A DNA stretch of 64,000 nt from Flavobacterium sp. JAS (GCF_020991455.1 NZ_JAJMOX010000004.1:248001-312000); one strand, 5' to 3'; counted from the first letter of the stretch, positions 52,456-62,062 are shown. Notes: a model not told the origin generated them from the letters alone. A program made the numbers and translations.

Positions 52456-53019
52456 TTAATCTTCTAATAATCTTGAAATAATTTCCGGAAAGTACTTTTG
52501 TTCCAGTTCATGAATCTTTTCGGCCACTGTTTCTGCGGTGTCCTGATCTGTTAAGGCTACATTTTTCTGAAAAATGATACCGCCTTCGTCATAATTTTCA
52601 TTTACAAAATGAATGGAGATTCCGGTTTCTTTCTCTTTATTCTCGACTACAGCTCTGTGTATGTGCATTCCGTACATTCCTTTGCCTCCATAATTAGGTA
52701 AAAGTGCCGGATGGATGTTGATTATTTTATTAGGATAATTCTCGATTATATTTTCGGGGAATTTCAATAAAAAACCAGCAAGAACTATCAGATCCGGGTC
52801 GATTTCTTGTATTTTTTGTAAGACGTTTCGCTCTAAAAGTTCGCTTTTTGAGAAGATTTCAACTGGAATTTGATGATTTTTTGCTCTTTCGATAACTTTT
52901 GCCGAAGCATTATTGGTAAAAACCGAAACGACGTTTGCAATTTTGGTTTTCGCAAAATATTTTATAATGTTTTCAGCATTAGTTCCTGATCCTGAGGCAA
53001 AAACAATAATTTTTTTCAT
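52456..53019 (-). CDS. purN: Phosphoribosylglycinamide formyltransferase
   Basis: 187 residues. Start FASGSGTNAENII (phosphate loop), then NIHPALLPNYGGKGMYGMHIH with the catalytic Asn and His, and GISIHFVNENYDEGGIIFQ with the catalytic Asp. It transfers a formyl group from 10-formyl-THF to GAR, the third purine step. It is divergent from acpP, an arrangement common in Bacteroidota (purN / acpP-fabF-rnc). An 88-bp spacer of TTTTAGATT/AATTTGGGATTT words separates it from rnhA. Confidence 0.95.
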   Translation of the reverse strand: MKKIIVFASGSGTNAENIIKYFAKTKIANVVSVFTNNASAKVIERAKNHQIPVEIFSKSELLERNVLQKIQEIDPDLIVLAGFLLKFPENIIENYPNKIINIHPALLPNYGGKGMYGMHIHRAVVENKEKETGISIHFVNENYDEGGIIFQKNVALTDQDTAETVAEKIHELEQKYFPEIISRLLED

Positions 53020-53135
53020 AATCGAGTTAAGTTTGAGAATGCAAAAAACGGAATAAAAATCGAAAATAAATAGTATTAAAAAGTCTTTCTTGAAATTAAT
53101 TTTATAAATTAGTGTTACATTTATAAACTAAATAG

Positions 53136-53164
53136 TTGTTTTAAAATAAAGTTTTTTATTTTTG
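53136..53164 (+). promoter_or_regulatory. acpP: Promoter of acpP
   Basis: TTG (53136-53138), 18-base spacer, TATTTTTG (53157-53164): a textbook match to the Bacteroidota promoter, 30 bp before the acpP ATG. Confidence 0.75.
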
Positions 53165-53194
53165 CCAACAAATTAAATTCTAAAATTAAAGATT

Positions 53195-53431
53195 ATGTCA
53201 GACATTGCATCAAGAGTAAAAGCGATTATCGTAGACAAATTAGGTGTTGACGAAAACGAAGTTGTAACAGAAGCAAGCTTCACTAATGATTTAGGAGCTG
53301 ACTCATTAGACACTGTTGAGCTTATTATGGAATTCGAAAAAGAATTTGATATTCAAATTCCAGACGATCAAGCAGAAAACATTGCTACTGTTGGTCAAGC
53401 TATTTCTTATATCGAAGAAGCTAAAAAATAA
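53195..53431 (+). CDS. acpP: Acyl carrier protein (fatty acid synthesis)
   Basis: 78 residues, the standard size. The phosphopantetheine site is [17 protein letters not shown] with Ser37. It is acidic and highly conserved, and it carries acyl intermediates of type II fatty acid synthesis. fabF and rnc lie downstream. Confidence 0.98.
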   Translation: MSDIASRVKAIIVDKLGVDENEVVTEASFTNDLGADSLDTVELIMEFEKEFDIQIPDDQAENIATVGQAISYIEEAKK

Positions 53432-53538
53432 TAATACCGCACCCGATTTCTAAAAATACCAATTTTTGAAATTCCAAATTCCAAAATTGGAATTTGACTT
53501 TTGATCCTTGTAATTTTTAAGAGTCGGGTGTTATTATT
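53429..53538. repeat. Nested hairpin in the acpP-fabF spacer
   Basis: Outer stem: AATAATACCGCACCCGA (about 53429-53446) with TCGGGTGTTATTATT (53524-53538), followed by T-residues like a terminator. In its loop lies an inner perfect 10-bp hairpin of AAATTCCAA words (53475-53484 with 53487-53496). It looks like an attenuating terminator that has taken in a word repeat. It would lower fabF relative to acpP expression. Confidence 0.6.
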
Positions 53539-53673
53539 TTTTTTAAAATTTTAAATTTCGATTGATTTTCAATCAAAAAGATATATTTATATTGTAATGC
53601 CCATGGCTCTTAAGTAAACAATACAGTTAAGAAAGCGTGGGTTTTATTTGTTTAAAGTACAAAATACATATTT

Positions 53674-54927
53674 ATGGCGTTAAAGCGAGTTGTTGTAACA
53701 GGATTAGGTGCTCTTACTCCTATCGGGAATAATATCCAGGATTATTGGGAGGCACTTGTGAATGGGGTTAGCGGAGCCGCTCCTATCACGTATTATGATA
53801 CAGAGAAGCATAAAACGAAATTTGCCTGCGAAGTAAAAAACTTCAACATTGAAGATTACATGGATCGTAAGGAATCTCGTAGATTAGATAAATTCGCTCA
53901 ATATGCAGTTGCTGCAAGTGATGAAGCTATTAAAGATGCTGGACTTACTAATGATAATGTCGACAAAACAAGAGTTGGTGTTATCTGGGGAGCTGGAATT
54001 GGTGGTTTAGAGACTTTTCAAGAAGAAGTTATTTATTATGCTAAAGGAGACGGAACACCAAAATTCAATCCGTTTTTTATCCCTAAAATGATTGCCGATA
54101 TTGCACCTGCACACATTTCGATGCGTAATGGTTATATGGGACCAAATTATACTACTGTTTCTGCATGTGCATCTTCTGCAAATGCTTTAATTGATGCTTT
54201 CAACTACATTCGTTTAGGAATGTGTGATGTTATTGTATCAGGTGGTTCAGAAGCTGCTATTACTATTGCTGGTATGGGAGGTTTTAACTCTATGCACGCT
54301 TTATCAACAAGAAACGAAAGTCCGGAAACGGCTTCAAGACCTTTTGATGCAACTAGAGATGGTTTCGTTTTAGGAGAAGGAGCAGGAGCTTTGGTTCTTG
54401 AAGAATACGAACATGCAAAAGCCAGAGGAGCAAAAATTTACTGTGAAATTGGCGGAGGCGGAATGTCGTCTGATGCTTACCATTTAACAGCTCCACATCC
54501 GGAAGGAATTGGTGTTATTGCAGTAATGAAAAATACATTGAGAGATGCTGGAATGAACCCTGAAGATGTTGATCATATCAATACTCACGGAACTTCTACT
54601 CCGCTAGGAGATGTTGCCGAATTAAAAGCAATTAGTGCTGTTTTTGGCGAACATGCAAAAAACATCAATATAAACTCTACAAAATCAATGACAGGACACT
54701 TACTTGGTGCTGCCGGAGCTATCGAAGCAATTGCTTCTATTTTAGCAATGCAACACAGTCTTGTTCCTCCAACTATCAATCATACTGTAGTTGACGAGAA
54801 CATTGATCCATCATTGAATCTTACCTTAAACAAACCTCAAAAAAGAGAGGTAAATGTTGCTATGAGTAACACTTTTGGTTTTGGTGGACACAATGCTTGC
54901 GTATTGTTTAAAAAATTAGTTGACTAA
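53674..54927 (+). CDS. fabF: 3-oxoacyl-ACP synthase II
   Basis: 417 residues. Catalytic Cys165 in TVSACASSANAL, His in INTHGTSTPLGD, and Lys/His in TKSMTGHLLGAAGAIEA, plus NTFGFGGHNA at the end. It elongates acyl-ACP with malonyl-ACP in the cytoplasm. It is the housekeeping enzyme, unlike the pigment KAS at 0.8 kb. rnc starts 9 bp after its stop. Confidence 0.98.
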   Translation: MALKRVVVTGLGALTPIGNNIQDYWEALVNGVSGAAPITYYDTEKHKTKFACEVKNFNIEDYMDRKESRRLDKFAQYAVAASDEAIKDAGLTNDNVDKTRVGVIWGAGIGGLETFQEEVIYYAKGDGTPKFNPFFIPKMIADIAPAHISMRNGYMGPNYTTVSACASSANALIDAFNYIRLGMCDVIVSGGSEAAITIAGMGGFNSMHALSTRNESPETASRPFDATRDGFVLGEGAGALVLEEYEHAKARGAKIYCEIGGGGMSSDAYHLTAPHPEGIGVIAVMKNTLRDAGMNPEDVDHINTHGTSTPLGDVAELKAISAVFGEHAKNININSTKSMTGHLLGAAGAIEAIASILAMQHSLVPPTINHTVVDENIDPSLNLTLNKPQKREVNVAMSNTFGFGGHNACVLFKKLVD

Positions 54928-54936
54928 TTTCTGTAT

Positions 54937-55677
54937 ATGAATTTTATCAAAAAAATATTTTCTAAATCCCGTTCTCTAGAAGACGGGATTTTTTTTGACA
55001 CTATTCAGAAAATACTTGGTTTTGAGCCCGCTACAATCGATTTTTATAAGAAAGCTTTTACGCATCGCTCTTCAAATAAATTAGACGAAGCAGGACATCC
55101 AATAAATTACGAACGATTAGAATTTTTAGGAGATGCTATGTTAAGTGCTGTAATAGCAGCACACTTATTTAACAAAGCACCAAATGGCGACGAAGGTTAT
55201 TTGACCAAGATGAGATCAAAGATTGTGAGTCGCGAACATTTGAATGAATTAGGTAAAGATTTAAACCTGGTTCGTTTTGTAGAAAGCAAAGTGCCAATTC
55301 AGCATTTTGGAGAAAATATTCATGGTAATATTTTCGAATCACTTATAGGAGCAATTTATTTAGATAAGGGATATGCATTTTGCGAGAGATTTATTCAAAA
55401 AAGAGTAATCACTCCTTATGTTGATATTGCACGTCTTGAGGGAAAAGTAATTAGTTATAAAAGTTTAGTTATCGAATGGTGTCAGAAAGAGAAGAGAGTC
55501 TTTCATTATGACATTTTTGAGGATAATGGTATTGATGGTCAACGCTTATTTGGAGTTAAATTAAGTATAGACGATAAAGTAATCGCAAGAGCGCGAGCAA
55601 CTTCAAAAAAGAAGGCAGAAGAAAAAGCATCACAAAGAGCTTATTTTGCATTTCAAGAAAAAATAGATAAGAAATAA
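54937..55677 (+). CDS. rnc: Ribonuclease III
   Basis: 246 residues. The endonuclease signature NYERLEFLGDAMLSAVIAAHL near residue 48-68 holds the metal-binding Glu/Asp, with the second cluster in GNIFESLIGAIYLDKG. The C-terminal dsRNA-binding domain (about 165-240) has YKSLVIEWCQK and ARATSKKKAEEKASQRAY. It processes rRNA precursors and structured RNAs. Such hairpin-rich transcripts as those in this window are potential targets. Confidence 0.96.
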   Translation: MNFIKKIFSKSRSLEDGIFFDTIQKILGFEPATIDFYKKAFTHRSSNKLDEAGHPINYERLEFLGDAMLSAVIAAHLFNKAPNGDEGYLTKMRSKIVSREHLNELGKDLNLVRFVESKVPIQHFGENIHGNIFESLIGAIYLDKGYAFCERFIQKRVITPYVDIARLEGKVISYKSLVIEWCQKEKRVFHYDIFEDNGIDGQRLFGVKLSIDDKVIARARATSKKKAEEKASQRAYFAFQEKIDKK

Positions 55678-55802
55678 CGACAATTTTACCGTAACTTTCT
55701 TAAAGCTATAACGTTTTCGTTTATAAATTAACAAAAACATACACCTCATAACTATTGATGCTCCGATAGAAATAGTATATTTACACCTTGATTTTTCATG
55801 AT

Positions 55803-56291
55803 ATGGCTATTCATAGATTGGATTTAGACGAATTTGACGAAATTGATTATTATTTAATGGCAATTCATACTTCCTTAGAAGATTATAGATTGGCTTATTT
55901 TATCAATAAAAACCTTCCGATAAACTTAAGTAAGAGCAAAAACGAGATCCATGCTCAAACTAAAGAAGGCGAGGCAAATTTTTCGAGATTTTATTATTAT
56001 GATTCCGAGAAAGCTATTTCATGGAATTTAATTCAGAATAAAAATGAAATCATTTCTGTGAGTAAGAATGATTTTCAAGATTTGTTTTCCAATGAGACAA
56101 GTGAGGTCTCCACAACAATTCATTTACTTCCTGAATTCAAAAAAGTAGATTTTTTCCTGAAAATAGAAAATAGTGAAGAGACTATTGATTTTTCAGAAAT
56201 TCAACAACAATTAAATACCATAGAGAGTATTGCAGCTATATATGCTGTAGATACGAACAAAATAAAATCAAAAAACAATCTAATTTTTTAA
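55803..56291 (+). CDS. IPExxxVDY-family protein
   Basis: 162 residues from the ATG at 55803 (MAIHRLDLDEFDEIDYYLMA); an upstream TTG at 55788 is in frame but unlikely. The family motif appears as LPEFKKVDFFLKI near residue 107-119. This small family occurs only in Bacteroidota, typically between rnc and pyk, as here. Function is unknown. It starts 125 bp after rnc and ends 5 bp before pyk, so it is co-transcribed with pyk. Confidence 0.85.
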   Translation: MAIHRLDLDEFDEIDYYLMAIHTSLEDYRLAYFINKNLPINLSKSKNEIHAQTKEGEANFSRFYYYDSEKAISWNLIQNKNEIISVSKNDFQDLFSNETSEVSTTIHLLPEFKKVDFFLKIENSEETIDFSEIQQQLNTIESIAAIYAVDTNKIKSKNNLIF

Positions 56292-56296
56292 AAAAA

Positions 56297-57727
56297 ATGT
56301 TAACAAACAAGAAAACCAAAATTGTTGCTACACTTGGGCCTGCATGTAGTACGAGAGAGATTATCAAGGATATGATCGATGCAGGTGTTAATGTGTTTAG
56401 AGTCAATTTTTCGCATGCAGATTACGAAGGTGTAAAGGATAAAATTAATATTATTAGAGGTCTAAACGAAGAGTTTGGTTACACAACAGCAATCCTTGGA
56501 GATTTGCAGGGACCAAAACTTAGAGTTGGTGTAATGGAAGAAGGAACTGTGGTTCATGATGGTGATACTATCACTTTTACAACTGCAGAAGATATTTTAG
56601 GAACAGCTCAAAAAGTGTTCATGAAGTATCAAAATTTCCCAAATGACGTTAACCCGGGAGAGCGTATTTTGCTTGATGACGGTAAATTGATTTTCGAAAT
56701 TCTTTCTACAGATAAAAAAACAGAAGTTGTTGCTAAAGTAATTCAGGGTGGAGAATTAAAATCTAAAAAAGGAGTTAATCTTCCAAACACTAAGATTTCT
56801 TTACCGGCTTTAACTGAAAAAGATATTGCAGATGCAATTTTTGCTATTGAGCAAAAAGTAGACTGGATCGCACTTTCGTTTGTAAAAACACCACGCGATT
56901 TACAAGATCTACAAGAATTGATCGCTAAACATTCAGAATATAAAATTCCAATCGTTGCTAAAATTGAAATGCCGGAAGCTCTGGAGAACATTGATAAAAT
57001 TATAGCATATTGCGATGGTCTAATGGTTGCACGTGGAGATTTAGGAGTTGAACTTCCTGCTCACGAAGTACCGTTGGTACAAAAAGATTTGATCAGAAGA
57101 GCTAAAACGGCTAGAATTCCTGTTATTGTTGCTACACAAATGATGGAGACAATGATTACTAGTTTAACGCCAACAAGAGCTGAAGTAAACGACGTTGCAA
57201 ACTCTGTAATGGATGGAGCTGATGCTGTAATGTTGTCTGGAGAAACTGCTACAGGAAATTATCCTGTACAGGTAATTCAAAGAATGACTCAAATTTGTGA
57301 GGCTGTTGAGGATTCTGAGTTAATTCATGTTCCACAAAATACTCCACAAATTAAAACAAAACGTTTTATTACTAAAACAGTTTGTCACCAGGCTGCTTTA
57401 TTAGCAAATGAAATTAAAGCTAAAGCAATTTGTACTTTGACAAATAGTGGATATACAGCTTTTCAAATTTCGGCTTGGAGACCATCTGCACATATTTTAG
57501 TATTTACTTCAAACAAAAGAATCTTAACACAATTGAATTTATTATGGGGAGTAAAATCATACTTCTATGATAAAGACGAAAGTACAGATGATACTGTAAC
57601 TGATGTTAACGAAATTGCAAGAGAAAAAGGATATGTTGTAAAAGGAGATTATTTGATCAACCTTGCAGCAATGCCAATTAAAGATAAAGGAATGGTTAAT
57701 ACCATGAGAGTTTCTGAAATAGAATAG
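56297..57727 (+). CDS. pyk: Pyruvate kinase
   Basis: 476 residues. TKIVATLGPACST at the start, VFRVNFSHADYEG, GDLQGPKLRVG, the active-site signature IPIVAKIEMPEALENIDKI, and RGDLGVELPAHEVPLVQK with the metal-binding residues. VIVATQMMETMI follows, then a C-terminal regulatory domain. It turns PEP and ADP into pyruvate and ATP. A strong terminator follows. Confidence 0.97.
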   Translation: MLTNKKTKIVATLGPACSTREIIKDMIDAGVNVFRVNFSHADYEGVKDKINIIRGLNEEFGYTTAILGDLQGPKLRVGVMEEGTVVHDGDTITFTTAEDILGTAQKVFMKYQNFPNDVNPGERILLDDGKLIFEILSTDKKTEVVAKVIQGGELKSKKGVNLPNTKISLPALTEKDIADAIFAIEQKVDWIALSFVKTPRDLQDLQELIAKHSEYKIPIVAKIEMPEALENIDKIIAYCDGLMVARGDLGVELPAHEVPLVQKDLIRRAKTARIPVIVATQMMETMITSLTPTRAEVNDVANSVMDGADAVMLSGETATGNYPVQVIQRMTQICEAVEDSELIHVPQNTPQIKTKRFITKTVCHQAALLANEIKAKAICTLTNSGYTAFQISAWRPSAHILVFTSNKRILTQLNLLWGVKSYFYDKDESTDDTVTDVNEIAREKGYVVKGDYLINLAAMPIKDKGMVNTMRVSEIE

Positions 57728-57750
57728 TATTTCTTTTAAATACACAATAC

Positions 57751-57784
57751 AAAAAACCATCAATTTATAATTGGTGGTTTTTTT
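57751..57784. terminator. Intrinsic terminator after pyk
   Basis: A 15-bp stem (57751-57765 with 57769-57783, one G-T pair), 3-nt loop, T-run. Confidence 0.9.
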
Positions 57785-58022
57785 ATGCCCAAAATTTTTA
57801 GAATTGGGTTTTAAACAGGCAACATAAATTAGGTGTGAAAATTTAAATTTTGCCTTAAAATTCATTTTCATAAAAAACTAAAAGCCGTTTTCTACTAAAA
57901 TTCAGCATGCTTTTTTTTAAATTTTACCGTTCATCGACAATTTTACCAAAATTTACCTCTTCTATTTTTGATTTTTCTGACATAAAACTAAAAATCTAAC
58001 TTCCTAATTAAATGATTTTTGC

Positions 58023-58048
58023 ATGTTTCATTTTATAAAATGAAACAT
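58023..58048. promoter_or_regulatory. 26-bp perfect palindrome, candidate operator 1 of the sulfatase module
   Basis: Half-site ATGTTTCATTTTA with its exact inverse. The core half-sites are GTTTCA and TGAAAC around ten A/T bases. It is 283 bp upstream of the sulfatase ATG, in a 603-bp gap that has no ORF. Confidence 0.7.
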
Positions 58049-58075
58049 CATGAAGCAAAAAAAAACGTTTTTAAC

Positions 58076-58097
58076 GTTTCATTTTATAAAATGAAAC
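58076..58097. promoter_or_regulatory. 22-bp perfect palindrome, candidate operator 2 of the sulfatase module
   Basis: Same 22-bp core as operator 1, centre to centre 51 bp away, about five helical turns, so two bound dimers would sit on the same DNA face. A weaker inverted pair GTTTCAAATT / AAATTGAAAC lies further downstream at about 58180-58220. Confidence 0.7.
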
Positions 58098-58330
58098 AAT
58101 GTCAAGCCCTATAAATACGATTGTTAACTTTTTTATTAGCTAATTTTGAGAAACTTAAGAAAAAGTTAAGAAAATTCCTGTTTCAAATTCCTCCTTAAAT
58201 AATGATGTTTTAAATTGAAACATTCCATTAAAATTTGAAGTGAATTTTCTTTTCTAAAAAATAAGGAAGCGATTTTTAGCTTTTACAGCAATAACATTTA
58301 TAAAAGGAATTATTAACAAATTTTATCACC

Positions 58331-60010
58331 ATGAAACAAATCAGATTAAAATGTGGATTTAGGAATGCGATAATACTGCTTGCATTTGTAGGTTTTTCTA
58401 GTACACAACTAGAAGCTCAGGATAAGAAAAAACCAAATGTTTTAATACTTTGGGGAGATGACATTGGTACTACTAATATAAGTGCTTATAGCGATGGTGT
58501 AATGGGGTATACTACTCCTAATATTGACCGTCTGGCAAATGAAGGATTACGTTTTTTACATTATTATGGAGAACAAAGCTGTACTGCAGGTCGTGCTGCA
58601 TTACTAACAGGACAACATGGTCTTCGTACCGGTCTTACTAAAGTAGGTTTTCCGGGAGCACCAATGGGAATGAGTCAATTAGATCCTTCTATTGGAGGTA
58701 TCATGAAAAACTTAGGTTATGTTACAGGTCAGTTTGGTAAAAATCACGTTGGTGACCGTAATGAAAGTTTACCGACTGTTAATGGTTTTGACGAATTTTT
58801 CGGAAATCTGTATCACTTAAATGCTGAAGAAGAACCAGAATTGCCGGATTATCCTAAAGATCCAGAATATTTGAAAAAATTTGGTCCTAGAGGAGTCTTA
58901 AAATGTACTGCAACAAATGTTGATGATGCAACCACAGATCCTCGATTTGGAAGAGTTGGAAAACAAAGAATCGAAGATACAGGTCCTCTTACTAAAAAGA
59001 GAATGGAAACAGTAGACGACGAAACTTCTGCAGCAGCCATTGATTTTATCAAAAGACAAAATGCAGCTGGAAAACCATTTTTCTGCTGGTTCAATGCTAC
59101 ACGTATGCATCTTCGTACACACGTTAGAGCTGAGCATAGAGGGAAATATACTCATGGAGATAGTGAATATATAGATGGTATGATTGAACATGATGAAACT
59201 ATAGGAAGTATTTTAAAAGCATTAGATGAACTTGGAATTGCTGATAATACTATTGTAGTTTATTCTACAGACAACGGTCCTCACATGAATACATGGCCTG
59301 ATGCTGCAATGACACCTTATCGTTCTGAGAAAAATACTAACTGGGAGGGGGCGTTCCGTGTTCCGTGTATAGTACGTTGGCCGGGGGTAATTAAACCAGG
59401 ACAAGTTACAACTGAAATTATGTCTCATAATGACTGGATGCCAACTTTAGCATCAATTGCAGGAGAGCCTGATTTAACAAACAAACTTTTAAAAGGGTAT
59501 ACTGCCAATGGAAAAAATTATAAAGTCCATTTAGATGGTTTTGATCAAAGTAACTTTTTGCGTGGTAAAACACAAAAAAGTGCCAGAGATAAATTTTTCT
59601 ATACAGATGATGATGGATTATTAGTTGGTCTAAGAGAAGGTGATTATAAATATGTTTTTGCAGAACAGCGTTTGGAAGGAACAATGGGAGTTTGGGCAGA
59701 ACCTTTTACAAAACTGCGACTACAAAAAATATTCAATTTATACCAAGATCCTTTTGAAAGAGCTGATATTACTTCGAATACTTTTTGGGACTGGCAGTTG
59801 AATCACGTTCAGCTGATGTATGGTGCAATACAAGATGTAGTAACATTTGCTCAAACATTCAAAGAATATCCTCCAAGATCAATTCCTCCAAGCTTCTCAG
59901 CTTATACAATTATGGAAGAGTCAATGAAAGATATTAAAGCACAGAAATATATTGAGAAGAATGTTCTTCCTAAGCTAAAAGAGGATGAAGCACCATCAAA
60001 AAAGAAATAA
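58331..60010 (+). CDS. Secreted arylsulfatase-family enzyme (formylglycine type)
   Basis: 559 residues with a signal peptide (to about residue 29, LEAQ). Metal-binding Asp43/Asp44 in LILWGDDIGTTN. The sulfatase signature CTAGR at residues 84-88 (CxAxR) makes Cys84 the site of conversion to formylglycine. NHVGDRNES and YSTDNGPHMNTWP supply further active-site residues. It should hydrolyse a sulfate ester in the periplasm. The maturing enzyme (FGE or anSME) is not in the window. It heads a same-strand module with HAD, barrel and DUF1254 proteins. The substrate is unknown; no polysaccharide PUL genes adjoin it, so a small molecule or lipid is as likely as a glycan. Confidence 0.9.
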   Translation: MKQIRLKCGFRNAIILLAFVGFSSTQLEAQDKKKPNVLILWGDDIGTTNISAYSDGVMGYTTPNIDRLANEGLRFLHYYGEQSCTAGRAALLTGQHGLRTGLTKVGFPGAPMGMSQLDPSIGGIMKNLGYVTGQFGKNHVGDRNESLPTVNGFDEFFGNLYHLNAEEEPELPDYPKDPEYLKKFGPRGVLKCTATNVDDATTDPRFGRVGKQRIEDTGPLTKKRMETVDDETSAAAIDFIKRQNAAGKPFFCWFNATRMHLRTHVRAEHRGKYTHGDSEYIDGMIEHDETIGSILKALDELGIADNTIVVYSTDNGPHMNTWPDAAMTPYRSEKNTNWEGAFRVPCIVRWPGVIKPGQVTTEIMSHNDWMPTLASIAGEPDLTNKLLKGYTANGKNYKVHLDGFDQSNFLRGKTQKSARDKFFYTDDDGLLVGLREGDYKYVFAEQRLEGTMGVWAEPFTKLRLQKIFNLYQDPFERADITSNTFWDWQLNHVQLMYGAIQDVVTFAQTFKEYPPRSIPPSFSAYTIMEESMKDIKAQKYIEKNVLPKLKEDEAPSKKK

Positions 60011-60034
60011 TAAAAAATACAAATAGGAAATAAT

Positions 60035-60065
60035 AAAGCTTGAGTCAGAAATGACTCAGGCTTTT
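60035..60065 (+). terminator. Intrinsic terminator or attenuator after the sulfatase gene
   Basis: AAAGC-T-TGAGTCA (60035-60047), GAAA loop, TGACTCA-G-GCTTT (60052-60064), then T-residues. The tail is short, so partial read-through into the next gene 23 bp on is plausible. Confidence 0.75.
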
Positions 60066-60088
60066 CAATAATTAAAAAAATCAATATT

Positions 60089-61105
60089 ATGTATAGAAAA
60101 ATATATATGTTGCCCCTGTTTTTATTTTTGTTGGTTTCGTGTAAAAAATCAGATGCAGTTACGACGACAGATCCTAAAGATAATGCAACTGCAGTTGCAA
60201 CAAGCGGAGATCCATTACCAAGCTGGAATGATGGAGCTTTAAAAAAAGATATTATAGATTATGTTACGAAAGTAACCAAAGAAGGAAGCCCGGATTTTAT
60301 TCCGGTAGAGGGCAGAATTGCCACTTTTGATAACGACGGAACACTTTGGGCTGAAAAACCTTATGTTCAGGAATTATTTGCTTTTTACAGAGTTAAAAAA
60401 ATGGTCGAAGCAAATCCTGCTTTGGCACAAAAACAACCTTTTAAAGCCGTTGTTGAAAAAGACAAGACTTTCTTCGAAAAAGGTGGCGATAAAGCTCTTA
60501 TCGAATTAGTTGCGGCAACTCATACCGGTATGACCGAAGATGAATTTGAAGCAGCGACAAAAGAATTTTTTGCAGAAGCACAATATCCCGGAAGAAATGT
60601 TGTTCTAAAACAAGTAAGATATCAGCCACAATTAGAGCTTTTGAATTATTTACGTGCAAACGGATTTAAAACTTTTATTGTAACTGGCGGAACTGTTGAA
60701 TTAGTTCGTGCGATTTCTGCTGATTTTTACGGAATCCCAAAAGATCAAGTTGTTGGAACTTCTTTCAAATATCAATTTGATGATGCCAAAAATACCATTT
60801 TAAGAGAACCTGCTTTAGATCATTTTAATGATAAAGAAGGTAAACCTGTTGGCATACAGTTACACATTGGTCAAAGACCTGTTTTTGCTTGCGGAAACGA
60901 AGGTGGAGCTGGCGATCTTGCCATGTTAAGATATTCTCAGGGAAGCAAATATCCTTCATTTCAAATGATAGTAAATCACAACGATTCTATCAGAGAGTAT
61001 AATTATCAGGAAAAAGATAATCTATCCTTAAATACAGCTGCAAAATACAAATATCATGTAATCAGCATGAAAGATGACTGGAAAAAAATATTCCCAGACA
61101 AATAA
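60089..61105 (+). CDS. HAD-family phosphatase-like lipoprotein
   Basis: 338 residues. Lipobox LFLLVSC with Cys18, then a Thr/Asp/Ala-rich linker. HAD motif I is TFDNDGTLW (Asp81 nucleophile, Asp83), motif II is FIVTGGT, and motif IV is CGNEGGAGDLAM. The lysine of motif III probably lies in IPKDQV. The cap region (about 95-185) is helical, as in phosphoserine-phosphatase-like enzymes. A HAD phosphatase anchored as an envelope lipoprotein is uncommon. It probably cleaves a phosphate ester in the periplasm. Confidence 0.88.
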   Translation: MYRKIYMLPLFLFLLVSCKKSDAVTTTDPKDNATAVATSGDPLPSWNDGALKKDIIDYVTKVTKEGSPDFIPVEGRIATFDNDGTLWAEKPYVQELFAFYRVKKMVEANPALAQKQPFKAVVEKDKTFFEKGGDKALIELVAATHTGMTEDEFEAATKEFFAEAQYPGRNVVLKQVRYQPQLELLNYLRANGFKTFIVTGGTVELVRAISADFYGIPKDQVVGTSFKYQFDDAKNTILREPALDHFNDKEGKPVGIQLHIGQRPVFACGNEGGAGDLAMLRYSQGSKYPSFQMIVNHNDSIREYNYQEKDNLSLNTAAKYKYHVISMKDDWKKIFPDK

Positions 61106-61206
61106 TCTGGTTTAGTTAAAGTTAAAAATGAAAACAGTTTTTAGATTTTAAAGGCTGGTTCATTTTGATTTTAAAATGGTTGAAAATCTTTAAAAGAAAA
61201 ATAATT

Positions 61207-62031
61207 ATGAAACTACCTATGTGTTCTATTTCAATTAAATATGTGTTTATTGTATTTGGCTTTCTTTTAAATTTTGCAGCCTATGCACAAGAAGAAAAAG
61301 CCGGAGCGAGCGCTCAGGAATTGGCAGATAAATTGGCAAACCCTGTGGCGAGTTTAATTAGCGTGCCTTTGCAAAACAACCTTAATTATGGTATTGGCCC
61401 TTTTAATGGATCAAAGTACACTATAAACATACAACCCGTTGTTCCTTTTAAATTAAGTGAAAATCTAAATTTAATTACACGATACATTCTTCCGGTTGTT
61501 GATCAGAGAGATATTACAGGAGAAAATACGCATCAGTTTGGCTTAAGTGATGCAACAGTAACTGCTTTTTTTGCTCCTAAAACAAAGGGACTCATTTTCG
61601 GGTTTGGACCGGCATTTTTGGTGCCAACTGCGACAGAAAAAGTTTTAGGAACAGAAAAATTTGGTATAGGACCAAGTGTCTTAGTTATGCATCAGGGCAA
61701 AGGACTTTCGGTAGGTTTTCTGGCAAATCAAATTTGGTCAGTGGCAGGAAATGCAGATCGTGCTGATGTTAATAGTTTTTACACTCAAATCTTCATGTCA
61801 CACAGTTATAAAAGTGGAGCCAGTTTAGGTGTAAATGCCGAAATCACTCAAAGTTGGGAAGCAAATACAACTATGATTTCTATAAATCCATCTATTGGGG
61901 GTATTACCAAATTTGGTGATCAGGTTGTACAGTTTAGTATTCAGCCTTTAATACCAGTTGTTGGCCCGCATGAATCAAGACCCGATTGGGGATTGAGAGC
62001 TGTTGTAGCTTTTGTATTTCCTGGGGCGTAA
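61207..62031 (+). CDS. Outer-membrane beta-barrel-like protein
   Basis: 274 residues from the ATG at 61207; an upstream Met at 61165 would add a charged stretch before the signal peptide. Signal peptide about to residue 28 (AAYAQ). The mature part has repeated amphipathic strands (SLISVPLQNNLNYGIGPFNGS, LITRYILPVV, GLIFGFGPAFLVP, LSVGFLANQIWSV, VQFSIQPLIPVV) and ends with an aromatic-hydrophobic strand VVAFVFPGA. It resembles transporter/porin-like proteins often annotated near sulfatase and DUF1254 genes. No specific cargo is apparent. Confidence 0.75.
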   Translation: MKLPMCSISIKYVFIVFGFLLNFAAYAQEEKAGASAQELADKLANPVASLISVPLQNNLNYGIGPFNGSKYTINIQPVVPFKLSENLNLITRYILPVVDQRDITGENTHQFGLSDATVTAFFAPKTKGLIFGFGPAFLVPTATEKVLGTEKFGIGPSVLVMHQGKGLSVGFLANQIWSVAGNADRADVNSFYTQIFMSHSYKSGASLGVNAEITQSWEANTTMISINPSIGGITKFGDQVVQFSIQPLIPVVGPHESRPDWGLRAVVAFVFPGA

Positions 62032-62062
62032 AATTTTTTATTAAAAATTAACTTCCATAATT

